From contig JBBSMX010000018.1 in assembly GCA_038232935.1 (NCBI GenBank), positions 1 through 49,053 on the forward strand: a stretch of DNA of 49,053 bases, in the 5' to 3' direction. The stretch comes from JBBSMX01 sp038232935 (GTDB lineage Bacteria; Bacteroidota; Rhodothermia; Rhodothermales; JANQRZ01). Below, piece after piece: positions 1-7,650 of this stretch. Each line of letters starts with the position of its first letter. The stretch's first letter is position 1. Both the position numbers and the translations under genes were made by a program. The notes beneath the pieces are model-generated. The model was not told where the DNA came from, searched no databases, and saw only the letters and a list, made by a program, of their open reading frames with translations.

Positions 1-122
1 CAGTTGGCCCCCTGCCCCCCTCGGGGGGCTGGCGCGCAGCGACTGGGGGGGTCTACGGGGCTCGGCCAACCCCCTCCGCCCCCTACGGGGGCACCTCCCC
101 GGGGGGAGGAGTTCCTCAACTG
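1..122. repeat. GC-rich intergenic repeat with nested hairpins
   Basis: The segment opens with CAGTTG and closes with CAACTG (1-6 and 117-122), so it has matching inverted ends. Inside are several G-run/C-run hairpins, for example around 14-28, 78-92 and 94-109. No credible protein is encoded. The arrangement looks like a dispersed intergenic repeat. Its left end coincides with the window edge, so the full extent is unknown. Confidence 0.5.
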
Positions 123-134
123 CGTAAGTCCTAT

Positions 135-238
135 GTCATTGCGAGGAGCGAAGCGACGAAGCAATCTCACCGGGTCAGCACTCCGGGGGAGATTGGCTGC
201 GCCGAGCCTTCGGGTTGCTTCGCTGCGCTCGCAATGAC
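135..238. repeat. Inverted repeat with GTCATTGCGAG ends
   Basis: The left arm (135-168) starts GTCATTGCGAGG and ends GCAATCTC. The right arm (189-238) is its imperfect reverse complement, starting GAGATTG and ending CGCAATGAC. Arms of this wording are a known dispersed intergenic palindrome in many bacterial genomes and probably fold as a long hairpin. It lies downstream of the lipoprotein gene that ends at 272, so it may also serve as its transcript end. Confidence 0.7.
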
Positions 239-271
239 ACAGAGCGCAGCGCGGACGTTTGTTGCCTTCGG

Positions 272-1999
272 CTACTCCCGCTCGATCCCGACGACGCGGG
301 CGTTGCCGTCAGCGGGGAAGTGGAGATACACGTTCGTGCGCTCGCTCGGCTTGCGTCCGTCGCGCAGCGTAACGAGTTCGACGCGGAGCACACGTACGTC
401 CTCGTCGGCCGACGTAAGGGCATCGGAGGGGAGCGGGGGGACCGGGACGTTTGGCGTGTCGGCAGTGCCGTCGGTGAGCCGGGTGTCGCCGTGGTAGACG
501 GCGTAGCGGTAGTGGCTTGCGGAGGCGCTCTCCAGTCCGCTCGTCACGGCGAGGTCGTCGAACTCCAGCGTGAAGGCCGGCCCGCGCTCGGGTGCGCCCG
601 AGGCGAAGTCCAGCCGGGCGAGCACGAAGCGGTCGAGCGGGTTGACCTGACCGAACCAGTAGCGGCCGATCTCGGCCTGCCGGGCGAGCAGCGTTTGGAC
701 GAGGTACTCCTCGGCGTCGGGGTCCGTGAGCTGTCCGGTCGCGACGATGGCGCGGATGTCTGCTTCGGAAAAGGCCATGACGCGCTTGGCCCCCCAGAAG
801 CCGTCGCGGTCCGTGCGGTACTCGTAGGCCGGGTTGGGGTGGACCATCACCCAGTCCTCGGGCTCGAAGTACATGGCCGTGAAGTAGCCGATGGAGGGGT
901 AGAACGCGACGAGCGGCTGGAACTCCCACGGGGTCTCGTGGAGCCCGAGCGTGACCGTCTGCGTGGCGATCGTGCGGGGATCGAACAGGTACTCGTACCC
1001 GTGCTTCACCTGGTGCGAGCCGGCGGCGTTGGCGCCCAGTGTCGAGCCCATGTCGAGGATGTAGTGCTTGATGTAGCGGGCGGTGTCGCCGGGCGCGCGG
1101 ACGTCGGTGGTGTAGACGGCGAGGGTGTTGGCGTTGCGGCGGTCGGCGTCGTTGATCCACGAGCCGAGGACGGAGAGGCCGCGCACCTCGCGGCGGTGCT
1201 CGTGGCGGACGCGGTCGTTGGGGTCGTCGCCGCGCGTGCCCCTGAACGTCCACACGCCGACGGGGCGCCCGTTGACGTACTTGCTCGCCATCGCGCGGAT
1301 CTTCCCATCGGTGCGGCGCGGCTGCGGGTCGGTAATGGTCGCGAGATCCTGTTCTCGCATCGGCATGTCCTTGCCCTTGATGGTCACCTCGGCTTCGGGA
1401 TCGAGGACGAGGTGGGCGGGGTCGAAGTAGACGATGGTGTTCTGGGGAACGTTGTAGCCGGCGGCGTAAAAGATCTTCGTCGAGATGACCTCGGCGGAGC
1501 TGGTCAGCTCGGGGAAATCCGGGCCGTCGAACTTGATGATGTAGCGGTCGCCGCGCGCGTCCTTGATGGTGAACCCCTTCGTCTTCCCCTCACTCTTGCC
1601 GGCGATCACGGTCCACGTCCCGTCCGTGTCGGGGCCGTCGTTGACGTTGGGGCCGCGCTGCAGCTCCTCGGTGGTCATCGGGAAGTAGAAGTGCCGCTGC
1701 GTGAACCAGCTTGAGTTGGGGACCTCATCGAGGGTGTTCACGTTCTGCGCCTGCTTCGGGCCGACGAGCCCGAGGCCCTGGCCGAGCTTGCGGAAGGTCC
1801 AGTTCAGGTTGAGCGGCTTCGCGATCTGGTAGAAGAACGTGCGGTCGATGGGGTCCCAGTACTGGTTTCCCCGGGCCTCGTCGGGCTGGCGAATGGTCTG
1901 GTTGTCGGGGTCGAACGTCTTGACCGGCCCGGTGGTGTAGGGCTTCGTGCTCGCGCATCCGGCGAGCAGGGCGAGGAGGAGCAGAAGGGTGAAGCGCAT
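272..1999 (-). CDS. Lipoprotein with atypical protein-kinase-like motifs
   Basis: 575 residues from the ATG at 1999. An upstream in-frame start exists at 2056, but only the 1999 start puts the signal peptide at the N-terminus (lipobox LLAGC, Cys15), so this is an exported lipoprotein. I do not recognise a named family. The order of motifs resembles an atypical kinase fold (HipA or FAM20-like): a strand with YIIK (Lys156), a helix with Glu170, a loop NDADRRNAN (Asp284, Asn289) and a buried LDMG (Asp316). These could be the ATP-anchoring Lys, catalytic-loop Asp/Asn and metal-binding Asp; that is inference from spacing. It lies downstream of the Omp85 barrel gene on the same strand (110 nt gap), so the two may be co-transcribed and work at the outer membrane. 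Confidence 0.6.
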   Translation of the reverse strand: MRFTLLLLLALLAGCASTKPYTTGPVKTFDPDNQTIRQPDEARGNQYWDPIDRTFFYQIAKPLNLNWTFRKLGQGLGLVGPKQAQNVNTLDEVPNSSWFTQRHFYFPMTTEELQRGPNVNDGPDTDGTWTVIAGKSEGKTKGFTIKDARGDRYIIKFDGPDFPELTSSAEVISTKIFYAAGYNVPQNTIVYFDPAHLVLDPEAEVTIKGKDMPMREQDLATITDPQPRRTDGKIRAMASKYVNGRPVGVWTFRGTRGDDPNDRVRHEHRREVRGLSVLGSWINDADRRNANTLAVYTTDVRAPGDTARYIKHYILDMGSTLGANAAGSHQVKHGYEYLFDPRTIATQTVTLGLHETPWEFQPLVAFYPSIGYFTAMYFEPEDWVMVHPNPAYEYRTDRDGFWGAKRVMAFSEADIRAIVATGQLTDPDAEEYLVQTLLARQAEIGRYWFGQVNPLDRFVLARLDFASGAPERGPAFTLEFDDLAVTSGLESASASHYRYAVYHGDTRLTDGTADTPNVPVPPLPSDALTSADEDVRVLRVELVTLRDGRKPSERTNVYLHFPADGNARVVGIERE

Positions 2000-2069
2000 A
2001 GTCAAGCGGTGTAGAACGTGATGCGTAAAACGTGAGGGCGCTTTGTCCGACGTCATCCGCCGGCCCTTA

Positions 2070-2113
2070 CGTTTTACGGCGTACGCTTTAGCGTTTTACG
2101 TCGTACGCTTTAG
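2070..2113. repeat. Tandem 22-bp direct repeat in an intergenic gap
   Basis: Two adjacent 22-bp copies (2070-2091 and 2092-2113) both read CGTTTTACG, then G or T, then CGTACGCTTTAG. The second copy includes the stop codon of the barrel-protein gene. An inverted partner of the core (CGTAAAACG) lies near 2025-2033 in the same gap, so a hairpin is possible. Confidence 0.7.
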
Positions 2114-3423
2114 AACGTTGTCCCGACCTGGGCGATCAGCCTCGGGCCTTCGGGGCTGAAGGCGACCTCCAGCCGGGCCGCCACGCCGCCGCCGCCGTAG
2201 ACGTGAAGGCCACCGCCGGCGTCGTAGTGAAAGCGGTCGAGGCCGATGTCCTCGTACTCCTTGAACACTTGGCCGGCATCATAGAAGATCGCCGCGTCGA
2301 AGATGTCGAAGATGGGCCAGCGATACTCGGCCGTGAAGAGGAGCGAGCCCCGATCACGGAAGCGGTCGTAGGCATACCCGCGCAGCGTGGCTGGCCCGCC
2401 GAGGGTGGAGAGCTCATAGAAGGGGACGATGTTCGCCCCCGGCGCCTGCGCCTGTTCGATCCGGCCGCGAAGCGCGAGGCGGCGGTCGAAGGCCAGAAAC
2501 GGGACGGGCAGATACTGGCGCAGTTCGACGGCGTAGCGCTGGTAGGCAAAGCCGAGGTCCGAGGTCTCCTTGCCGTAGCGGAACTCAGCGAGGAGGGCCG
2601 TGCCCTGGTACGTGCGCTCTGCGTGGAGGCCACCGGCCTCGCTGAAGTCAACCACGACCCCGGCCCCGGCGGAGAGGTAGCCGGCCGAGCCGAAGCCGGG
2701 GGTGCTTGAGGGGAACGGGACCGCATCGTCCGCTGAGAGGACTTCGAAGTGTCTGTACCCGCCAACGGCAGTGACGCTGATGCGTTCGGCGAGGGGGAGT
2801 TCGAAGTTGACCTCCGCGATCCCTTCGCGGTAAGCGTAGTCGATGCGTTCGTCCTCGTCCGTGTCGTTCCCGATCGGGTAGAAGCGTTCGTTGCCATCGC
2901 TGTAATATCCGCCGTCGATCCGGCCGTAGAGCGGCGTGCCGAAGAGGGAATGGTCGGAGACGCGGGCGAAGGCGGAGTACGTGGTATTCACCCCATAGCG
3001 AGCACCCACGCGCGCCGCTCGGTCCGTGCCGAGGACGCGGTCCTTGAGGAGGTAGAGAGTCGCTCCGCCTGAGAACCCCTCGCGCCCGCCAACACTGAGG
3101 GAGGGCAGAACGATGATAGGCGGTTCGTTCTGGAGATAGATGCGCCCCTTGTCCAGGAGACCGCTGAACTCCGTGTAGAGCACGGCGGCACGGAACACGC
3201 TGGCGACGCCGTTCCAGATCGTAGCGGGGAGGGCAAGGGCTTGCTCGCCGATATTCGTATCGGTCTCGTAGGGAATCCGGTTCGGGTCGGGCGCGTGGTT
3301 CGCTCCCTCGTCGGTCTCCGGCTCCAGCACGGGGCCGGCTACGGAGTCGGCGGCTGGATACTGGGCGCGGACGGGAGCCGTCGCGAGGACGACGGCGAGC
3401 GCGCACAGGACGAAGAAACGCAT
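2110..3423 (-). CDS. Omp85/BamA-TamA family outer-membrane barrel protein
   Basis: 437 residues with a cleavable signal peptide (cut after PVRA, about residue 20). The C-terminal part carries the Omp85 hallmark: LGG..TLRGY...RFRDRG at about 341-359, then a strand ending EYRWPIF and FYDAGQVF. The chain ends with Phe, as expected for an outer-membrane beta-barrel recognised by BAM. There is little room for POTRA domains: after about 80 residues the barrel strands begin (around SLSVGGREGFSGG). It is therefore a short bacterial-surface-antigen type protein rather than BamA itself. The lipoprotein gene follows 110 nt downstream. The substrate or partner is unknown. Confidence 0.85.
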   Translation of the reverse strand: MRFFVLCALAVVLATAPVRAQYPAADSVAGPVLEPETDEGANHAPDPNRIPYETDTNIGEQALALPATIWNGVASVFRAAVLYTEFSGLLDKGRIYLQNEPPIIVLPSLSVGGREGFSGGATLYLLKDRVLGTDRAARVGARYGVNTTYSAFARVSDHSLFGTPLYGRIDGGYYSDGNERFYPIGNDTDEDERIDYAYREGIAEVNFELPLAERISVTAVGGYRHFEVLSADDAVPFPSSTPGFGSAGYLSAGAGVVVDFSEAGGLHAERTYQGTALLAEFRYGKETSDLGFAYQRYAVELRQYLPVPFLAFDRRLALRGRIEQAQAPGANIVPFYELSTLGGPATLRGYAYDRFRDRGSLLFTAEYRWPIFDIFDAAIFYDAGQVFKEYEDIGLDRFHYDAGGGLHVYGGGGVAARLEVAFSPEGPRLIAQVGTTF

Positions 3424-3472
3424 GGGGATAAGCAGTGGTGAAGAGAGGGCACAGCCGGGAGGTTACGGACGG

Positions 3473-3552
3473 CGAACGCACCGCTCCAACGCAGGGAGCG
3501 GGCGGCGGTTCGCCCGGGTCAGCCGCGCTGATCGGGCGCGAGGTCACGCGGA
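3473..3552. repeat. 80-bp direct repeat, copy 1
   Basis: The same 80-bp unit occurs at 7495-7574 in the same orientation. A 38-bp core (here 3477-3514, there 7501-7538) differs at only two positions, and both copies end in GTCACGCGGA. This copy overlaps the 3' end of the cyclase gene that stops at 3519; the other lies downstream of the intact cyclase gene. The repeat therefore travels with the cyclase genes. Confidence 0.8.
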
Positions 3553-4322
3553 CGTGCTGGGGCATTCCGCTCGACGCTGAACAGACGGACCGGCGCGTTT
3601 TTCCCCCGCAGGGGCACCGCGCCTACCTCTTCGGACCGAAACCCTGTGGGGAGGACACACAGCTCCAATAGGGTATCGGAGACGAGGAGCCGACGCTCCA
3701 GCGGGCCGCACATGCCCTCCATCCGCGCCGTCGTGTTGAGCGTGTCGCCGCTGTGGACGATGTCGCGCTTGAGGTCGCCGAAGAGGCAGACGCGCTCCTC
3801 GCGGACGGGCCGGATGTAGCGGCCGACGAGGAGTGCCTTCATCGTGCCCGGCCCGAGCACGCGGTTCACCTGAAACGCGAGCGTGATGAGGAACGATGCG
3901 CCGAGGAGAAGGATGAAGAACCATGTGAACTCGGCGCTCGTCAGGAAGGCGGCGAACGCTTCGTCCGCCAGCACGTCGCGTGGCCGGAGCCCCAACTCGC
4001 GCCGCGCGATGAACCCGATCACGCCCATAAACGAGAGCGTGACGACGACGGCGTAGGCCATCGTCCTGAGCAGCAGCGTGACGCCGAAGGGCGCGCGCCG
4101 CGCGAACCGCGGCAGCACCCACGTCTCGACGAACGCGCCGAGGATGCCCGCCCACACCCCGAGCACGGCGGCCCGCGTCCACCCTGTCCCCAACGTCACC
4201 GCCGCGTCCGCGGGGAAGACGAGGTGGCCGCAGACGAACGTGGCGAGCGTCCACGCCGGCACGAGCCAGATCGCGAACCGGAGGAAGGCGCGGAGCCAAC
4301 CGGGAGGGATGGGGCGGGGCAT
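3519..4322 (-). pseudogene. Class III nucleotide cyclase lacking its catalytic core
   Basis: 267 residues from ATG 4322. The N-terminal half has about four membrane segments and matches the intact paralogue at 7651-8790 in layout, including the VGRY.RPV.EER linker. After CLF the chain jumps straight to GDLKRDIVHSGDTLNTTAR, which aligns with residues 286-304 of the paralogue. About 105 residues are absent, including the region of both metal-binding aspartates (Asp182 and Asp226 in the paralogue). The frame stays open on both sides. It cannot be an active cyclase. It may be a pseudogene or a membrane protein that retains only a nucleotide-binding rump. The gene starts 22 nt downstream of the truncated patatin gene, probably in one transcript. 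Confidence 0.8.
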
Positions 4323-4344
4323 AGGCGAAAAGGGCGAACGGGTC

Positions 4345-4845
4345 TCAGAACGGATACCCCAAGCTGACGCTCACGTCGGGGAACTCGTCGAGCCCGTTGC
4401 CGGCGAGCGTGACCGTAGCAGGGCCGACGAGCGTGAACGCCCCGAACGTGAGGCCGCCGCCGCCGCGCACGAACCCCAGGTCCAGACTCTCCAGCGAGAG
4501 CTCGCCGACCGCCCCGGCGTTGCCCACGAGCCGGGCGAACAAGTCGTCGCCGAACTCCCACTGCACACCGAGCGCGGCGAGGCTGTCCGGCCGGTAGCCG
4601 AGCGCGTAGAGCCCGCCGACGATGCTCCCCATGCTCGTGCCGGTCACGACGTCGACCGGCAGCCCGGCCTCTTCCAGCACGTGCAGCGCGCCGATGTGGG
4701 CGATCCCCTTCGCCGAGCCGCCCGAGAGCACGAGCCCAACGATCGGCTGGTCGTTGGGCAGTGCCGTCTGCGCCAGGGCGGTCCCCGCCATCAGGACGGT
4801 CAGGAGAGCGGCACGTCCGAGCGAGCGGGGGAGCAGGAAGAGCAT
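4345..4845 (-). pseudogene. Patatin-like phospholipase with barrel C-terminus, large internal deletion
   Basis: 166 residues from ATG 4845; a TTG at 4869 is a less likely start because the signal peptide (cut after ALAQ) begins at 4845. The N-terminal part is a clear patatin: oxyanion loop GGSAKGIAHIG and nucleophile elbow GTSMGS. Soon after YRPDSLAAL the chain switches to GVQWEFGDDLF...GGLTFGAFTL...VSLGYPF, which has the alternating pattern and terminal Phe of an outer-membrane barrel end. Full-length PlpD-type proteins (patatin + POTRA + barrel) are several hundred residues longer. The catalytic Asp motif (DG[GA]) and nearly the whole barrel are missing. Both termini are kept in frame. Lipolytic activity is not expected. 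Confidence 0.8.
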
Positions 4846-4882
4846 AGCGGGCGGTAGCCGGTCAGACAAGGTGTTCTGCCCG

Positions 4883-4890
4883 CAAAGCTA
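4883..4890 (-). promoter_or_regulatory. Promoter -7 element TAGCTTTG
   Basis: On the minus strand this reads TAGCTTTG, a perfect match to the Bacteroidota -7 consensus TAnnTTTG, 38 nt upstream of the patatin-fragment ATG. No convincing -33 TTTG was found. It would drive the patatin fragment and the cyclase rump together. Confidence 0.5.
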
Positions 4891-4937
4891 ACGCTGGGGC
4901 GTGATCGGGGCTACGCGCCTCGTCGGACTCAGGCCGA

Positions 4938-5987
4938 TCATGGGGGTACGGGCGGGCCGATTTGGGGGAGCGACTCCTGCGCGTCGCCGTGTCCGAGACC
5001 GGCAGGGGCGAGGTCGAAGGCGTCGGCGAGAAGCTCGTACGAGCGGAGCCGTGCGGCCGGATCGTGGACGATCGTCATTACCATCGCCTCGTCGGCCCCG
5101 GCCTCACGCGCAGCGGTCTCGACACGCTCGCGCACCTCGTCCGGCGTGCCGACGATGAGGAGCTGCGCCATCGGCCCACGTGGTGCATCCTCCGGCGACC
5201 ACCCGGCGGTCCGGGCCTCGGCGGGGCTCGGGACCGGACCCGTCTCGCCCGTCCGCATCCGCTGGAACAGGACTTCGACGGAGGAGGCCAGCTCGCGCGC
5301 CTTGGCCGTGGTCTCGGCGCAGACGACGGAGAGGGCGAGGATGACGCGCGGCTCGGGGAAATCGGCCGACGGCTCGAACGCGGCGCGGTAGGCGTCGATG
5401 GCTGGGGCCGCGGGTGTCGGGCTGAAGTGGCCGGCGAAGGCGTAGCCCGCCCCGATCTGTCCGGCGAGGCGGGCGCTGCCGCCGCTGGAGCCGAGCATCC
5501 AGATCGGCGGGAGGTTCACGCCGCCCGGCGTCACGCCGATGCGACCGAACGGGTGGTCGCCGAAGTCACCCTCGGCGAAGGCCAGCAGCTCGGCCATGAG
5601 CGAGCCGACGTGCTCGCCGGAGACGGAGCGGAGCGCCTGCGCCGTGAGCGGATCGGTCCCGGCGGCCCGCCCGATACCGAGGTCGATCCGGTCGGGGTGG
5701 AGGGCTTCGAGCGTGCAGTAGCGCTCGACGACTTGCAGCGGCGTGTGGTTCGGGAGCATCACCCCGCCCGCGCCGACGCGGACGCGCTCCGTCAGCGGCG
5801 CGACGTGCGCGATCAGCAGCTCGGGCGACGACGAAGCGATGCCGCCCATCCCGTGGTGCTCGGCGAACCACAGCCGCGTGTAGCCGCGCCGGTCGGCGAG
5901 GCGGGCGAGGTCGGCGGCACGGCCGAGGGCGTCGGCGGCCGTCGAGCCGGAGAGGACGGGGAGGACATCGAGGATCGAGAGGTTCAT
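4938..5987 (-). CDS. LLM-class flavin-dependent oxidoreductase
   Basis: 349 residues from the ATG at 5987, chosen because MNLSILDVLPV is the typical N-terminus of the luciferase-like family; in-frame codons further upstream look non-coding. Family signatures include LWFAEHHGM near residue 42, a beta-strand with GAGGVMLPNHTPL, and LGIGRAAGTDP. The length fits MsnO8/bacterial-luciferase-like monooxygenases, which use reduced FMN and oxygen; the substrate cannot be read from sequence. It is separated by about 190 nt from the phosphatidylserine decarboxylase gene on the same strand. There is no sign of damage. Confidence 0.85.
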   Translation of the reverse strand: MNLSILDVLPVLSGSTAADALGRAADLARLADRRGYTRLWFAEHHGMGGIASSSPELLIAHVAPLTERVRVGAGGVMLPNHTPLQVVERYCTLEALHPDRIDLGIGRAAGTDPLTAQALRSVSGEHVGSLMAELLAFAEGDFGDHPFGRIGVTPGGVNLPPIWMLGSSGGSARLAGQIGAGYAFAGHFSPTPAAPAIDAYRAAFEPSADFPEPRVILALSVVCAETTAKARELASSVEVLFQRMRTGETGPVPSPAEARTAGWSPEDAPRGPMAQLLIVGTPDEVRERVETAAREAGADEAMVMTIVHDPAARLRSYELLADAFDLAPAGLGHGDAQESLPQIGPPVPP

Positions 5988-6061
5988 GGCGTGGAGAGGT
6001 CGAGAAGGGGGAGCAAACGAGAGTCGGCGAGGGCGGCGATGCGGTGCCCTGCACCCGCGAG

Positions 6062-6151
6062 CTACTCCACGACGGGACCCTTGATGCGGCGCTGCACGAA
6101 GGCCGCCCCGGCGTCGTAGGTCACGGCGAGATAACGGTCGGAGTCGGTCAT
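6062..6151 (-). CDS. Possible 29-residue ORF downstream of psd
   Basis: ATG at 6151, stop at 6062; the product starts MTDSDRYLAVTYDAG and ends KGPVVE. It begins 28 nt after the psd stop codon in the same direction, so it could be translated from the psd transcript. No family is recognised and no strong ribosome-binding site is seen. It may equally be the rump of a lost gene, as nearby genes are. Confidence 0.25.
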   Translation of the reverse strand: MTDSDRYLAVTYDAGAAFVQRRIKGPVVE

Positions 6152-6178
6152 GGGGAAACGTCGGGCGCAGATGGGCCA

Positions 6179-7009
6179 CTACACGCGGGTACCCGCGCCG
6201 ATGGACCGGCCCATCCGTACCACCGCGCCGGGGGCCAGCCCCGCGTCGAGCTGCACGCGGCCCTTCTCGAAGGCGAGGACGACGCTGCTCCCGAGTAGGA
6301 ACCGACCCACCTCGGCCCCCTTCTCGAACGCGAGGTCGTGGGCGTCGACCTGCTTCTGTTTATACGGCGAGCGGGGGCTGCTCCAGACGGTCTCGATGCT
6401 CGCCACGATCATCGCGCCGACCATCACCACGAGCATCTTACCGAAGGCCGTCTCGAACTCGGCTACCAGCCGCTCGTTGACGGCGAAGAGCCCCTCAACC
6501 CCGGCCTCCGTCGCGGCGTTGACCGAGAACAGCTTGCCCGGCACCGCGACCGTCCGCGTCAGCCGCCCGGCGAGCGGGAGGTGGACCCGGTGGTAGTCCT
6601 TCGGCGAGAGGTAGACGGTGACGAACGGTCCGCCCTCGAACTCCGGCCCGGCGCAGGCATCGGCGAGTGCTCCGAACGAGTAGCGGATGCCTTTGGCCTG
6701 CAAGAGCTCACCGCGCTCGATGATCCCGGTCTGGCTAGCGATGCCGTCGGCGGGGCTCACGACCGAGTCCGGCGCGGCGTCGACCGGCCGTGCGTTCGGG
6801 GCGAGGGCGCGGGTAAAGAAGTCGTTGAAGGACCGGTAGCTCGCGAGGCCGGACCGCTCGGCCTCGGCCATGTCGACGCCGTAGGCGCGGGCGAAGGCGC
6901 GGACGAGGGGGCCGCGAACCCAGCCCACTTCGGACGACGCGAGGACGCCGGCGGCGCGGGAGATGAGGTGCTGGGGGAGGACCTTCTGGAGTCTGACGAA
7001 CGCGCTCAT
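6179..7009 (-). CDS. psd: Phosphatidylserine decarboxylase
   Basis: 276 residues. Converts phosphatidylserine to phosphatidylethanolamine at the inner membrane, the last step of PE synthesis. The proenzyme cleaves itself between Gly240 and Ser241 in LGSS (residues 239-242), and the new N-terminal serine becomes the pyruvoyl cofactor. Other family motifs are SPADG (85-89) with the conserved Asp, YLSPKDYHRVH (133-143) and FAVNER (175-180). Length and motif order match bacterial Psd. The gene starts 27 nt downstream of the ABC-permease remnant's stop; its own promoter word overlaps that stop. Confidence 0.93.
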   Translation of the reverse strand: MSAFVRLQKVLPQHLISRAAGVLASSEVGWVRGPLVRAFARAYGVDMAEAERSGLASYRSFNDFFTRALAPNARPVDAAPDSVVSPADGIASQTGIIERGELLQAKGIRYSFGALADACAGPEFEGGPFVTVYLSPKDYHRVHLPLAGRLTRTVAVPGKLFSVNAATEAGVEGLFAVNERLVAEFETAFGKMLVVMVGAMIVASIETVWSSPRSPYKQKQVDAHDLAFEKGAEVGRFLLGSSVVLAFEKGRVQLDAGLAPGAVVRMGRSIGAGTRV

Positions 7010-7031
7010 GGAGACGAGATGGGTGTGTCGG

Positions 7032-7039
7032 ACAAACTA
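7032..7039 (-). promoter_or_regulatory. Promoter -7 element TAGTTTGT before psd
   Basis: On the minus strand the word TAGTTTGT lies 22 nt upstream of the psd ATG and includes the stop codon of the ABC-permease remnant. It fits TAnnTTTG. A -33 partner was not identified. Confidence 0.4.
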
Positions 7040-7176
7040 CTCGTAGCGGAGCGCGTCGGTGGGGTCGAGGCGGGCGGCTTGATGTCGAGCACGATGACGA
7101 GGTCTCCCTGTCCCCCGCCGTCGCTCAAGTTGGCGAGGAGGTGCCGCTGCGATCAGGGACGGAGAAAGCCTCGCAT
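7037..7176 (-). pseudogene. Remnant of an FtsX/MacB-type ABC transporter permease
   Basis: The last 15 codons (7081 to 7037) read QAARLDPTDALRYE-stop, the very typical C-terminus of MacB/FtsX-family permeases. About 95 nt upstream an ATG at 7176 opens MRGFLRP followed by a stop. A continuing frame reads RHLLANLSDGGGQGDLVIVLDI, which resembles the start of such permeases (cytoplasmic arm, then first membrane helix). The several hundred residues in between are gone and the two pieces are out of frame. It is a non-functional rump that kept both ends, like the patatin and cyclase fragments nearby. The C-terminal call is firm; the N-terminal one is inference. Confidence 0.65.
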
Positions 7177-7207
7177 GTGGAAGAGGTGGAGAAGAGAAGG
7201 CACCGGC

Positions 7208-7501
7208 TCAGGCCTCGATGCCGGCGACCCATGCCTCGGCCGCCCTGCTCTCGCTGAGGCCGAACGCGCGGACCTCCAGGCCGGGGATCAGCTTGTCCTC
7301 GATCCCGGCCGCCGTGCGGATCCACTTCGTATCGGTCACGATCGCGTAGCGCCCGAGCTGGCGGAGGTGGCCGAGCAGCCCGAGGCTCTTGGCCGTGTCT
7401 TTCACGAGCGCCGCGAGCGTGACGCCCCCGAGGTTGATGATCTCGGCGTAGAGGTTGACCGTCTCGTGCTCGTCGAGCGCGGCGTCGATCGTGTCGAACA
7501 C
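7208..7501 (-). pseudogene. STAS/SEC14-like (SpoIIAA-like) protein, N-terminus shortened
   Basis: The product contains most of a SpoIIAA-like STAS fold: FDTIDAALDEHETVNLYAEI, VKDTAKSLGLLGHL, RYAIVTDTKWI, and an end ...AEAWVAGIEA. Typical members are about 120 residues and begin with a strand-turn-strand of some 25 residues that is missing here. A GTG at 7501 with GGAG upstream could start a 97-residue product. Upstream of it the sequence is the 80-bp repeat shared with 3473-3552, so the original 5' end seems to have been replaced. Function in this family is not well defined. A longer open frame continues upstream to 7867, but there it is antisense-type noise over the cyclase gene. Confidence 0.55.
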
Positions 7502-7574
7502 GCACCGCTCCAACGCAGGGAGCAGGCGACGGTTCGCCTGTCTACCGCCACGAGCGAGGATGGGGTCACGCGGA
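7495..7574. repeat. 80-bp direct repeat, copy 2
   Basis: Partner of 3473-3552, same orientation. The 38-bp core 7501-7538 has 36 matches. It sits between the intact cyclase gene and the shortened STAS-like gene and forms the junction at which that gene's coding similarity stops. Confidence 0.8.
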
Positions 7575-7650
7575 GATGGGAGGAGGGCAACGGTGAGTAG
7601 GGTAGCGAGCCGGCGCGCTTCGGGCGTAGAGGCGCGACATGGTGCGTCAT

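Noticed and set aside
215..1714. Long open frame (499 codons) opposite the lipoprotein gene
   Set aside because: Antisense frame caused by high GC; composition is Val/Gly/Arg-rich with no domain, and the minus-strand gene has signal peptide and motifs.
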